From the NCBI RefSeq assembly GCF_000313135.1, contig NW_004457606.1:81324-145323 (forward strand): 64,000 bases of DNA. The letters run 5' to 3'. Positions 33,747 through 44,441 of this stretch are shown piece by piece; the stretch's first letter is position 1, and each line of letters begins with the position of its first letter. The notes beneath the pieces are model-generated. The model made no database searches, was not told the origin of the DNA, and saw only the letters and a program-made list of their open reading frames with translations. The stretch is from Acanthamoeba castellanii str. Neff (lineage: Eukaryota; Discosea; Longamoebia; Acanthamoebidae). The translations under genes were made by a program, and so were the position numbers.

Positions 33747-36150
33747 ATGGCGAAGCGCGCGTTGGTCTCAGTGCACAACAAGGAGGGTCTGGTCGAGTTC
33801 TGCCAGGGCCTGGCCGGGCTCGGCTTCGAGATCGTGAGCACCGGCGGCACCCACGCCACCCTCGAGAAGGCCGGCGTGCCCGTGGTCCAGGTGGCCCAGC
33901 TCACCTCCTTCCCCGAGATCCTCGGCGGCCGCGTCAAGACCCTCCACCCCGCCGTACGCCCCTTTCTCTTTATTATTATCATTTCTAAATATAAAGATAT
34001 ATATATATAGATATAAAGATATATATATAAAGATATATTTTTATTTACACTCATATTCATATTTTTGTTTTTGTACTAATTTTTTGTTTATTTATAAACC
34101 AAAAAAAAAGATTCATGGAGGCATTTTGGCCAAGCGCACGCCGGAGCACCTGGAGGAGCTCAAGAAGCACAACCTCGCCACCATCGACATCGTCGTCTGC
34201 AACCTCTACCCCTTCCAGGAGGTACCCCTGCCACCCTCTTCCCCGCTCACGAGCCCAAGTCCACGCAACTCACCGCACACACCGCACACACCGACACACG
34301 ACACGACACGCACAGACGGTGCGTAAGGAGGGTGTGACAGAGGGCGAGATCGTGGAGCAGATCGACATCGGCGGCGTGACGCTGCTGCGCGCGGCGGCGA
34401 AGAACTTTGAGTCGGTGCTGGTCGTGTGCGACCCGGCCGACTACGCGGGCGTGCTGGCCAAGCTCCAGGCCGGCGGCAGCGGCGCCGACGCGGGCGCCGT
34501 GCCGACGGTCGACCGCAAGCGGTTCGCGCTCAAGGCCTTCCGCCACACCGCCACCTACGACAGCGCCATCTCCCAGTGGCTCTCGGGCTCGCTCGAGGAG
34601 GGCAAGAGCGACGTACGCACCGCACCGCACCGCACACACCGCACGCACCGCACACATAGAACTAACCGTGTGTCGTGTCGTGTCGTGTTGATAGTCACTG
34701 CCCGGGCAGATCGCGCTCACGGCGGAGAAGGTCGAGACTCTTCGATACGGCGAGAACCCGCACCAGCAGGGTACGACACGACACGACACGACACATGGTC
34801 GTTTTGGCTCACGTGGGTTGTTGTGTTGTGTACGATCAGGTGCGCTGTACCGGTGGAGCGGCGCCGACGCCCCGTTCGAGCAGGTGTCGGGCAAGGAGCT
34901 GTCGTACAACAACATCCTGGACCTCGACGTGGCCTACGCGATCGTTCAGGAGTACAGCGACCCGTGCGTGGTCGTCATCAAGCACAACACGCCCTGCGGC
35001 ATCGCCACCGACCCCAACATCATCACCGCCTACCAGAAGGTATTTATTATTATTATTATTACCATTATTCTTATTATTTGCTATTTTTTGCTCTCTGTAT
35101 CAATTATTTATTGATTACTACTAATATTATTATTATTATTATATTATATTATTATTTATCAATTGTGTTGATATATTAACGATTATTATGGGATGTAGGC
35201 GTTCGAGTCGGACCCGGTGTCGGCGTTCGGTTCGATCATCGCCATCAACAGGGAGATCACGGTTGAGCTGTGCGAGGCCATCGGTACGTGATGCGTGCGA
35301 CGCGCGTGCGCTGGTCTGTGTGGTGCGCCCTAAGCGTCGCTGACAACACCACCACACGCCACACGCGACCCTGCAGGCAAGCTGTTCCTGGAGGTGCTGG
35401 TCTCGCACGCCTACACGCCGGAGGCCCTCGAGTGGCTGGCCAACAAGAAGAAGAACTGCCGCGTGCTCATCGCCAAGAACGACGTCATCCGCAGGCAGCG
35501 CGCCACCCAGGAGGGCAGCCTGGTCGTCCGAAGCGTCTTCGGCGGCCTCCTCGTCCAGACCCCCGACGACAAGGGTACTCCTGACCACATGTTTGTATGG
35601 ACACAACATGACACGACACACGGCTTACCGCACACGACACGACACGACACGACACGCGTAGGAACGGAGGTGAAGAGCCAGTGGAAGGTGGTGTCCAAGA
35701 AGCAGCCGACGCCCGAGATCGAGGCCGGTCTGGCGTTCGCGTGGCTGGCGTCGAAGCACGTCAAGTCCAACGCGATCGTGCTGGTGCAGGGCACGTCGAC
35801 GGTGGGCATCGGCACGGGCCAGCCCAACCGCGTTGACTCGGTCGTGCAGGCCGCCAAGCGGGCTGGCGACAAGGCCCAGGGCAGCTTGCTGGCCTCCGAC
35901 GCCTTCTTCCCCTTTGCCGACGGTATCGAGGAGGCCGCCAAGGCCGGCGTCATCGCCGTCATCCAGCCCGGCGGCTCCATCAGGTTTGTACACGACACAC
36001 ACGACACACACGACAGACGACACGACACGCACCCAACCGCACACACTCATGTTGCTTGCCGGCGCGTTCAGGGACGAGGACGTCATCGCCAAGGCGGACG
36101 AGCTGGGTCTGGTGATGGTCTTCACCGGCGAGCGTCACTTCAAGCACTGA
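33747..36150 (+). CDS. ATIC: Bifunctional AICAR transformylase / IMP cyclohydrolase
   Basis: Catalyses the last two steps of de novo IMP synthesis. Exons 33747-33953, 34111-34221, 34316-34612, 34695-34770, 34840-35039, 35199-35283, 35377-35574, 35662-35983 and 36072-36150 join in phase to 524 residues, the usual PurH length. The N-terminal IMP cyclohydrolase (MGS-like) half shows [30 protein letters not shown] and GGRVKTLHP. The C-terminal transformylase half shows [26 protein letters not shown], the [11 protein letters not shown] loop, the KSNAIVLVQ strand and [22 protein letters not shown], ending in [19 protein letters not shown]. All residues I associate with the active sites (KH of IKHNTPCG, the GGS of QPGGS) are present. 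The form looks bacterial-type rather than animal-type. Cytosolic. Confidence 0.95.
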
Positions 36151-36256
36151 TGCCCTCATCTCTCTCTTCTTAACGAATACACTCCTTTTGCTTTCAACAC
36201 GACGCGACACGACACGACACGACACGCACGCACACGAGAATCTCTCATGATGGGCG

Positions 36257-39200
36257 TCAACCCGCCTGGGTCAGTGGGAAGTCGTCGTCTTCTTCTTCCT
36301 CTTCATCAGCATCGTCGTCTTCGTCGTCAATCGCCCTGTCCTTGCCCTTGTCGATGATGACGGCGGCGGCGGCGGGCCTGGGCCGGGGCTGGACAAAGTG
36401 CATCTGCGAGAGGGTGACCTGGCGGCGGATCTGGAGGATGCGCGACTCGAGCTGCTCCTCGCCGGCGCACAGCTTGAGGAGCGGCGTCAGCAGGTGCGCA
36501 ATCACGCGCGTGTCGAAGCTCTGCCCGAGCAGCTTGTTGCGCTGGGCCTTCGTGAGGATGTACACGCGGCCGTTGATGTCCCTCCCCTCCTTCGTGTACT
36601 CTGCGCGTGGCCAAGGTCGTCAGCTCAGAGCCTCACACACACGACACACACGACACACACGACACACGACACACGACACACGACACACGACACACACCTC
36701 GCTCGTTCGAATCTTTGGTGCGAAAGCCGAGGATGCGCTCCATTTCGGTGGCTTTGAGTGACCGGCACTTGTCCTGTCCCTTGATCTTGATGGTGTTGTA
36801 GCGCTTGAGGTCCTGCGGACGGGCAAGAAGCTCCTCGAGCGACTTCTTCAGGTACTCCATGGTGGCATTGTGGGTCGTGATACACCCGCCCACCAGCACC
36901 AACGCCTCGCCGTCCTGCACACGACACACGACACACGACACACAGCACACACGACACGACACGACACAAACGTCAGTCAGACACACGACACACGACACGA
37001 CACACAGCACTCAAGACGACACGCGCGTACTTGGCTGAGCAGCTCCTGGAAGGTGGCTTTGGGGAGGGCATTGATGTTGCGCGGGATGTTGTGCCAGTAG
37101 TAGCGATTCCGGCGCACGTTGGTGATGTCCTTGCTGTCGATCCTCACCGGCTCCACGCCCATGCAATCTGTCGACCCCACCACACCAACCACGCCGACCA
37201 CACCAACCGACCACACCGACCACACCGACCACACCAACCACACCAACGACACGTCAGCAATTGTCGGTGTGTGCGCCACGGTGTAGTGTGGCGAGTGTTG
37301 ACGGGGACGAGAGAGAGCGCACCTGAGATTTTGGTTTTGTCTTTGCGGCTCATGGAGGCCACGTTCTCGAGCAGAAAGAAGACGTTGTGGCTGTCGCTGT
37401 TGCACAGGCGACGCAGGTCCTGCAAAATCCTGAACGTTCACCCACGCACGCAACACACGTCGAAAAAATAATAGATAATAATAATAATAATAATAAATAA
37501 TAAATGAGCAATAAATAATCAAAATAATAATAAATAAAAAAGCAGTGGTGAGGGGATTACCGCAGGAAATCGTAGAAGTGGTAGCTCGAGCCCTCGGGGC
37601 AGTCAAGGCCTTTCTTTTTGCCCAGGACCGAGAGATCTGTAGCCGGCTCGCGCTTGTTTGAGTGCACGCCACGTCACGCGCACACGTCACGCACGCCACA
37701 CAGGACACGCCACGCAGGCAGTGAGTACCGGTACAAGGCGAGCCGCCGATGAAGAGGTCGACGGGTCCTACAGTGCGCACTGGGAATGGGAAACACGCAA
37801 GACGTCAGTTGTTGGCCGGTTTCTTTCCGCTCGAGAGTTCGCAAAGAGCGAAGCTTGAGTCGGGGCGCAGCACCGATGTCCTCCAGGTCCGCCGTGGTGA
37901 TTTTCTCAACGCAGCCCAGGTAGCGAATGTAGGGGTGTTCCTCAGGCGGAAAATTGGCCCGCACCACGTCCATCGCCAGCTGCACTCAACAAACGAGGAA
38001 TCAATTAGAATAATAATAATAAGATTGATCTAAACGCGATGACGTGTGGCTGCGCGTGTTGCGCGAGTTGCGTTGCGTACGGGATCCTTTTCGACGACGA
38101 AGTAGGCTTTGACCCGAATGCCGAGAAGCTTGAGCGCCCGGAGCGCGCCTGCTATTCCGTCAAAAAGCGAAAACACCACCAACTCCTCTGTTCGCGCACC
38201 ACAACACACACACACCAGAAGAATAGGTTTAGCCCACGCCCGAGTCGACGCACACCTGTACGGGTGCGTGTCGCGCGCAAAGCGGTGCAAGGGGGTTGTA
38301 CTTTCGCACAGCTGCTTGCATTGAGTGAGAACAACCTCGAGCTGGTTGATATCTTGTGTAAGGTCTTCTTCGCTGTCGGCTTCGGCTTCCGCTTCGTCTT
38401 CGTCTTCGCTTTCGTTTTCGTTGTCGCCAATCCGCTGACTCTTCGCTCTTTGACTTTGGTGCTGCGATAGCCGTTGGGACTGCTGGAATTCGCACCGGTC
38501 GAGCAGTTGACGCGCTTGCTCGTCCAGCGGCACAACGGGCGTCATCACCACCTTCGGCTTCGCGTGCTTTATGAAGAGCTCCACGAACTTCTTCTTGTGC
38601 TCCTCGCTCTTCCTGTGCTTCTTGATCCGCTCCTCCTCCGTCTCGATCGCCTCTTTCTTCGGGCGCCCTCGCTTTCTCTTGACCAGTTCGTCCTCTGCTT
38701 CGCTTTTGGCTTTCGCTTTCGCTTTCGTCACTTTTTTTGCTTTTGCTTTCGTTCTCTTGGCCGTCGTCGCAGCCTCCGCGTTCGTGCTCGCTTTTCGTTC
38801 TTCTTCGTCATCGTCGCTGCCGTCGACGTCGTCGTGCTTGGCCGTTTCGCTTTCCTCGGCTCGAGGGAAGGCCCTCGGGCTCTGGGGCGACGGCTGCGAG
38901 TCGGGCAGGGTCGGATCCGATTCCACCCGCTTGAGGTACCTCCGCTTGGCGCTCGTTCGTCGTTGGCCCGCCGACGAGTCTCCCTCCGATGGCTGGCTGC
39001 TCGGCAGGTCAGAGGGCTGACTCAGGTCCGACTCCCCCGCATCCTCTTCTTCCTCTTCGACGAGATGATGAAGCGCGTCGACGGTTTCTGCGACTGGCTG
39101 CTGCTGGAGCACTTCCTTGCTGGGCGAAGAAAAGCTTTCGTCTGCGTGTGTGCGTGTGCGGTGGTGCGTGTGCGTGTGTCAGCACGCGTGCGCAGTGCGC

Positions 39201-39960
39201 TGTGCGTGTGTCGTCGAGGAGATGCACGTACCGCCCGACGAGACAGTCGCGGTGGTATGGGTGGGAAGTGGAGGTGGTGGTGGAGGTGCTGTTGGTGAGG
39301 GATGCCGTCGCGTCCATTCTGCCCTGAACTGTCGGTAGGTGATATCGGCCACCTCGTCCTTCTTCACGCCCTCCAGCGACGTATAGATCGAGAACGGCGT
39401 GGTTTCCTTGAACGTCGATATGTTGTTCGTGTGTGGCTTGCCCTGCGAACACGTTTGATGCATCGATGCGCGCGCGTCAGCGTCTGCTCTCGGCCGAAGA
39501 AGTGTGAGGCGAGCAAATCAAAGCGCGGTACCGGTTTGGACTTGGGCGCGACCACTCGACCCAGGTTCTCCCAGGCGATCACGATCCCCAGGCGGCCGCA
39601 GAAGGCTGAGTCGGGCACCAGCCGCACCTGCACAACCTGCCGGCCGGCCTCGCTCAGCGCTGCGCGTGTATTGTTCAGAAAAAGGGGCGAGTGTACGTTC
39701 GTGAGCTTGACGGCGGCACCGACGACCAGCTTGGCGGCGACGTCGCTGTCTGTGGTGCCGGCAGGCACGGTGCCGGTCGGGTCGCGCAGCACGAACCGGG
39801 TCCAGCCACGCTCGGGCCTGCTGCTCTCCACAACGAACAGCACGTGGGCCACGGGCACGAAGGTGTTGGCTCGCATCGACTGGGCGTGATCCGCCGCGAG
39901 ATTTGGGCCGAAAGGCGCAATGCCCTCCCATTTCAGCAGCTGCACCCAGGGGTAGAGCAT
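36257..39960 (-). CDS. DNMT3-like DNA (cytosine-5) methyltransferase with AT-hook
   Basis: Exons 39532-39960, 39232-39442, 38302-39141, 38081-38187, 37874-37979, 37729-37779, 37561-37636, 37323-37429, 37031-37167, 36698-36914 and 36257-36600 join in phase to 874 residues. The catalytic domain (residues ~500-830) has motif I VFSLFDGIAGALRAL, motif IV IGGSPCTDLSVLG with the nucleophilic Cys, motif VI FLLENVASM, motif VIII NVRRNRYYWHNIP and motif X LLGQSFDTRVIAHLL. Motif order and spacing match DNMT3-type de novo enzymes. The N-terminal ~140 residues look like an OB fold (inference). A Pro-rich linker follows, then a long Lys/Glu/Ser region with an AT-hook (KRKRGRPKKEA). The start MLYPWVQLLKW is the first ATG after an upstream stop-rich zone. 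It ends in an acidic tail. Convergent with purH, about 100 bases apart. Confidence 0.88.
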
Positions 39961-41293
39961 GAATGGTCTGGTGTGGCCCAAAATCTCATCCGAGATGAGA
40001 TGAAGATGTGAAGTAGAGGATGATTTTGAAGATAGTGTAGAAGATTTCGACTTTTGCCCTTAGAGAATTGGGCGATCTATGTGCAGGGGTGGGAGGGTAC
40101 GAAGCACGCAGCCTTGCCTGCCGTGCGTCATGTTCCATTCGCAGATTTTGTGCTCTACGCACGCCTCGAATCGAACTCACACGTACGTGGTCCAAGCGAT
40201 AAAACAAAATAAATTAAAAAAACAACAAAATCCTTTCCTTTCGATTCATTGAGGAGGCAAGATGAAGAACAAGAACATTTGGAACATGACGCATTTATTG
40301 AAGTTGTGAAAGGACAACGACAAGACCATGATGGGGCCCACTGTTCGGGCTTGGCTAAGCGAAGCGCACCATCTGGAGAGGGAAGAAAGGACGTGAGAAC
40401 AAGGTCGAAAAGACGGATAGAAGCGTGTAAAGATAAAGCAAATATCAGGTCAAAGTGAAGATTTCTTAGTGTAATCATTATGATTATGTCATTGCCCAAT
40501 GCTAGTCATCATATAAGCGCAGTCGTGGGTGGACGAGGGGAGGGAAGGAGCACCAGTTGAACCCCGTCTTCAGATGATCCGCCTCCGAGCCTTGAGCTCC
40601 GGCAAGGCTTTGCTGCGGAGAGAAGGGCTTCCCTTGGAGGAGTTGCTTCATCCTGAAGGAAGGAGGATTAGCAACTGAGATCGCGAACAACGATTAAAAG
40701 ATGAAAGTAAATGGTTCTTGTGTCAGAAGACTGTCGTGAATAAAATGCTCATCACAGTTTTCAGAGTGAGCTGGATTAAATTGTCATCATAAGAACTAAA
40801 GGGCTAAAGGCCGGTGGTGGATGGAGCATGTACCTCTCACTGAGGGTTTAGCTGCTGCGCATCGCGCGGAGCAATGCGTGTAGTGAATCAAATCTCTCGG
40901 CAGGCTCGTCGTGGCGCTGCCAGCGGCGCTCAGATCAGACCATTGGTGTAGGGCCGGCGAGAAGCGCGGAGGAGATGGTGGTGTGGTGGTGAAGCTGGTG
41001 AAGAAGAAGGAAGCGCGATGCCGACCGTACAAATGGGGAGAACCGGAGAGTTGGCCCACTGGCGAAATTCCATCTCCGCGCACGCCATTGGTCCGGCCAT
41101 CAGAATAGCCTTCTTAAATCATAAAAACATATATTTTGGTCATAAAACAGAGAAAAATGTAATAACAGAGATAAATAAATGATAAATATGTTTCTTTACG
41201 GTTTCTTGCTTGGCGGTGTTGTCGCTAGTTGGGTCCGGAGGCCAGGAGAATAGGCGAGATCGGACATGCAGGGTGGTTGGAGGAGAAGAGCAA
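39961..41293. other. Gene-poor spacer
   Basis: Between the methyltransferase gene start and the SECIS element of the deiodinase-like gene. It holds AT-rich patches (40197-40230, 41105-41210) and a possible minor spliced small frame listed separately. A T-loop-like stretch near 40169-40180 does not fold into a cloverleaf. I see no clear gene. Confidence 0.4.
40502..40651 (-). CDS. Possible small protein, 49 aa, uncertain
   Basis: ATG at 40651, stop at 40502, beginning MKQLLQGKPFSPQQS. Just upstream is a good acceptor (CTTCCTTCAG ending at 40653), and a plausible donor lies at 40832-40833 (GTACATG on the minus strand), so it may be the second exon of a transcript with a non-coding first exon. 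No domain is recognised and the length is too short for coding statistics. Treat as a candidate only. Confidence 0.2.
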   Translation of the reverse strand: MKQLLQGKPFSPQQSLAGAQGSEADHLKTGFNWCSFPPLVHPRLRLYDD

Positions 41294-41381
41294 GAGAGGG
41301 AATGATGCCCTGGTCAGGCTGCGCTCCACGCACATGTGTGTGGCGTGTTTCGAGGCGCCGCCTTCATTCCCATTCCCTCTC
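41294..41381 (-). promoter_or_regulatory. SECIS-like element in 3' UTR of deiodinase-like gene
   Basis: Read on the minus strand. An 11-bp perfect basal helix pairs GAGAGGGAATG (41381-41371) with CATTCCCTCTC (41304-41294). Inside it are the SECIS core ATGA (41367-41364) and TGAC (41316-41313). Between these is an internal helix of about 12 pairs (GGC/GCC, GCGC/GCGC, TCG/TGG with two mismatches), then an unpaired AAAC at the apex and a small terminal stem-loop. This is the layout of a form-2 eukaryotic SECIS: quartet, ~13 nt to the conserved AA, basal stem. It lies about 185 bases beyond the stop codon of the deiodinase-like gene, which has an in-frame TGA. SECIS elements recruit SBP2 and eEFSec so that UGA is read as selenocysteine. 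Confidence 0.85.
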
Positions 41382-41551
41382 GCTCACTCCCCTCCACTTC
41401 TCTCGCACCTATCCGCCCTCGTCACCTCTACACCTGCAATGCAACACGCAACACGCAACCGCAAACGACACACGCACGTGTGTTAGAGTTTCAGTTTCAG
41501 CGCACCGATCGCAAGGTGGATTGATTGATGGCACCTTGGTGTGAGCTTGGC

Positions 41552-43092
41552 CTAGGCACGCACAAGCTCGTCGACCCGCGAGCGCAGCCGGCTCTCGAGC
41601 TGGTCCCTGTCGTAGCCGAACTCGGTGGTGGGCATGCCCACATGACTGCACCGATAGGCGCCCTCGGCGTCCTGCTCGATGATGAAATAGCGCTCAGGCC
41701 ACGCCGCAAACCTGTACACAACAAACAATAAACATTCATTGAATGGGTTTGGCGTTTGTAATGTGAGGTGTAAGTGTGGTGGTGGTCCTGCGCGCGCCTG
41801 CAGCGTCGAGAGGAATAAAGGTACTCTTGGTCGAATTGGTTGCTGATGGTGTCCACGAGCGTAGGGATCTTGTACTCGTGCTTCTCCACGAATTCGTTGG
41901 CTATCGCCAGTCGCTCCTCCATCGTCTTGTGCTGATTGACGCACACTCGCTGGCCCTGTCAGATAAATACCCAGAAATGTAAGCCAACACTTCACAATTA
42001 ACATCACCATCAATTCATGGTCGTGAACTTACCAACGGCCACTCATCCTGGGCATGGGCCTCCCGGATGTAGACCGACAACAGCTCCACCTGTGGGCGTA
42101 AGAAACACGTCAGCGCCACTCGCTCCCAAGCATCGAGGCGTGCCGACGAGAAAACGTGATGTGATCGTGTATAGTACCTTGCCCCCCAGCTCCCTCTGCA
42201 GACGGTGCATAAAGTCCACATGCACCGTCCTGAACGGGGGTCAGCTGATCGACCCGGCGGTGACCAGGATCGGCCGTTTGGCCGGCGGGAAATCATTGCC
42301 GCTGCCGCCCGGCGCGGAGCCGAGGTGGTTCTGCTTCTCCCTGAGTGCGTCGAGGTAGTCGTAGAGCATAACGTTGGAGCCATCGAGCGTGGCCAGCTGG
42401 CAGAGAGGGGGAAAAAAAGTAAACACGCGACACGCGACATCGTGAGTGTCGTGCAGCTCGGTTGGTGCTTGAGCGAAGCTCGTACCCGCACGTTGGGGAG
42501 CACAACGCCGTCGAAGAGCTTGCCCTGACGCGAGTTGTCCAGGCGCTGGTAAACGGTCAACTGATTCATCTCCGGGTCGTCCTGCAGGTCCGATGGCCGA
42601 CGGCGATCAGGTTTGCTCTTTCCCAACCGCCAGACACGATACATACTACAACACACGACACACACGACGCACGATGCACAACGCGACACAAAAACGCACG
42701 ATGTATTCGAGGCGAGCGTTGTTGAGGGCGATGAGTCCCCTGGCGTCGGTGAAGCCGTACTCAGCAAGAGCGCGGTTCTGCACCTGAAGCGTGACGTCGC
42801 GAATCCAAGCGAGGTCGTCGCTCTGCGAATACAACGCTTGCACCTGCCCACATCATCGCACGCCACCGCACACGCGCGTGAGCCAGACAGCACACAGCAC
42901 CGAGAGAACGCGCATTCCGCGCATTCCTCAAAAACAACACGGCCGGGGGGGGGGCACCTCGGGAGAAGCACGCAGCTTGTCCTCGTGGATGAGGATCTTC
43001 TTCATGAGGTAGCGAGGTATGTGGTAGCCCGGCAGCGGTTGGTGGTGGTACTGGTACCCCACCTTCCCGCTCGTGCTGTGGTACATACCCAT
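41552..43092 (-). CDS. Iodothyronine-deiodinase-like selenoprotein (in-frame TGA = Sec)
   Basis: Exons 42958-43092, 42700-42843, 42486-42581, 42178-42396, 42033-42089, 41825-41955 and 41552-41711 join in phase to 313 residues if the TGA at 42243-42241 is read as Sec (residue 177). Around it the protein reads RPILVTAGSIS-U-PPFRTVHVDFM, matching the deiodinase active site (GSxT-U-PPF). Downstream are YIREAHAQDEWPL (family EAHxxDGW), TMEERLAIANEF and PTLVDTISNQFDQEY, then AAWPERYFIIEQ: the thioredoxin-fold deiodinase pattern. The N-terminal ~125 residues are not familiar. With no iodothyronines expected in an amoeba, a thiol/selenol redox role is more likely than hormone deiodination (inference). 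Ordinary gene callers will break this gene at the TGA. The 3' UTR carries a SECIS-like hairpin. Confidence 0.9.
42241..42243 (-). other. Selenocysteine codon (TGA)
   Basis: In-frame TGA, codon 52 of exon 42178-42396, flanked by coding sequence that matches deiodinases on both sides, at the position of the catalytic Sec. Confidence 0.9.
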
Positions 43093-43279
43093 CCTCTACA
43101 GAGGGGGGATGTTGAACGTTGGATTGAAGGTGGTGCTCGGCCAAGATGGGGTGGATGTTACTGTTACGTTATGCGCCAACAGCTTGCAGTATACCCAGAG
43201 TGAAACGCCCCGACAGCAACGTCAGCAAGCAACGTCGCGTTGAAGTGAAAATGTAAAATCCCCCCCCCCACACCCACCG

Positions 43280-44292
43280 TCAGTTGGCCTTGGTCTTAGC
43301 CGAGCGGACCACAGCGGGAGCGCTCTTCGCCTTGGGCTTGTTGTTGGACCTCTTGTTGGGCTTCTGCTGCTGCTTCTTCTTCGCGACCATGTGCTTGACG
43401 GCCGCGTCGTCGGCCTTGGTGAAGAAGGCGTAGAAGCAGCCGACGAGGAGGGTGAGCGTCAGCCCTACGTAGCCGGTCATCGATGACGTGCCATCGCGCC
43501 AGGCCTCCCACGACGTGGCGTGGCCCAGCACCTCCGACTTGGACATGAGGACCCACACGAAGCGCTGGACCGCGTTGGAGAAGAGGCCAGCGCAGGCCAG
43601 GATCATCATCGACCGGTGCTTGTTGACCTGGCCGGCCTTGATGTAGTAGTAGCCCAGCGGAGTGCAGACGCCCACCAGCACCAGCGACACCACGTCGGCC
43701 ACGAACATGCCCTGGCCCACGTTCACCTAGGTTCCGACACGATGATCGTCTTGTTGAGCGATAGGCCAGCGTGTAGTGGCATATTTACCACAGGTATGTG
43801 AAAGGCACGGGCATGTTGAACATGGTACGTACCATGCCGAGGACGAAGAGGATGTAGGACATCTGGACGAGGAAGACGGCCGAGCAGAGGTAGAACACGT
43901 AGCCGACGAACCTGTGGACGGCGAACCCAGCGTAGTTGCGCACGAACGGGAGCAGCTGCAGGATGGCCGCCACGCCCCACACCGCGCTCACGCCCGCGTG
44001 GGCCTGGATGAGGCTCATCCGCTCCTCGTACAGCACCTGAACGCTTCACAAGTCAACGACTGAACTGATATGAAAATAACAGACATATCTCTGTTCTCAG
44101 TGAGACCTTGACGCCATGAGTCCAGAAGCCCTCGGCGACGGAGGGGTGGTAGCCCTCGGGCAGCACGGTGGCGACAAAGTCGGCCATGCCCTCCTCGGCG
44201 GTCCAGAGGAAGTAGGCCACAACGCGGCCCGCCATCCAGAAGAGGGCGAAGGCCATTGGCAGAGCCCAGAGTACGTACGACATTGCTCCCAT
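43280..44292 (-). CDS. Multi-pass membrane protein, DUF2306-like
   Basis: Exons 44107-44292, 43833-44036 and 43280-43726 give 278 residues starting MGAMSYVLWALPMAF. About seven hydrophobic helices are visible. The block HAGVSAVWGVAAILQLLPFVRN, followed by FAVHRFVGYVFYL and GQVNKHRSMMILACAGL, matches the DUF2306 pattern: a His before a helix, then HR-x-x-G-x-x-Y, then HRRWM-like. This group of bacterial/fungal membrane proteins has paired histidines reminiscent of cytochrome b561-type haem sites. The C-terminal ~45 residues are Lys/Gln/Asn-rich and probably cytosolic. Function is unknown. It lies between the deiodinase-like gene and the nucleotidyltransferase gene, all on the minus strand but with separate spacers, so no operon is implied. 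Confidence 0.72.
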
Positions 44293-44441
44293 GGTCTCCT
44301 ACGTTTCTTTGCGCTCAGTTCTTGGACAGCAACCTGCCTGTTGGCCGTTCCTGCTCACGTTGTCGTCAACATCTCCTTTTTTATGATTTTCTGTTTACCT
44401 ATTTTCTTTTGTCTATAAAAGGTATAAATACTCAAATAAAT

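Noticed and set aside
40145..40205. tRNA T-arm-like sequence (GTTCGATTCGA on the minus strand)
   Set aside because: No matching acceptor, D and anticodon arms could be drawn; only a single hairpin forms.
42241..42243. TGA as a genuine stop or pseudogene mark
   Set aside because: Conserved coding sequence continues in frame after it, the context matches a Sec active site, and a SECIS-like element follows.
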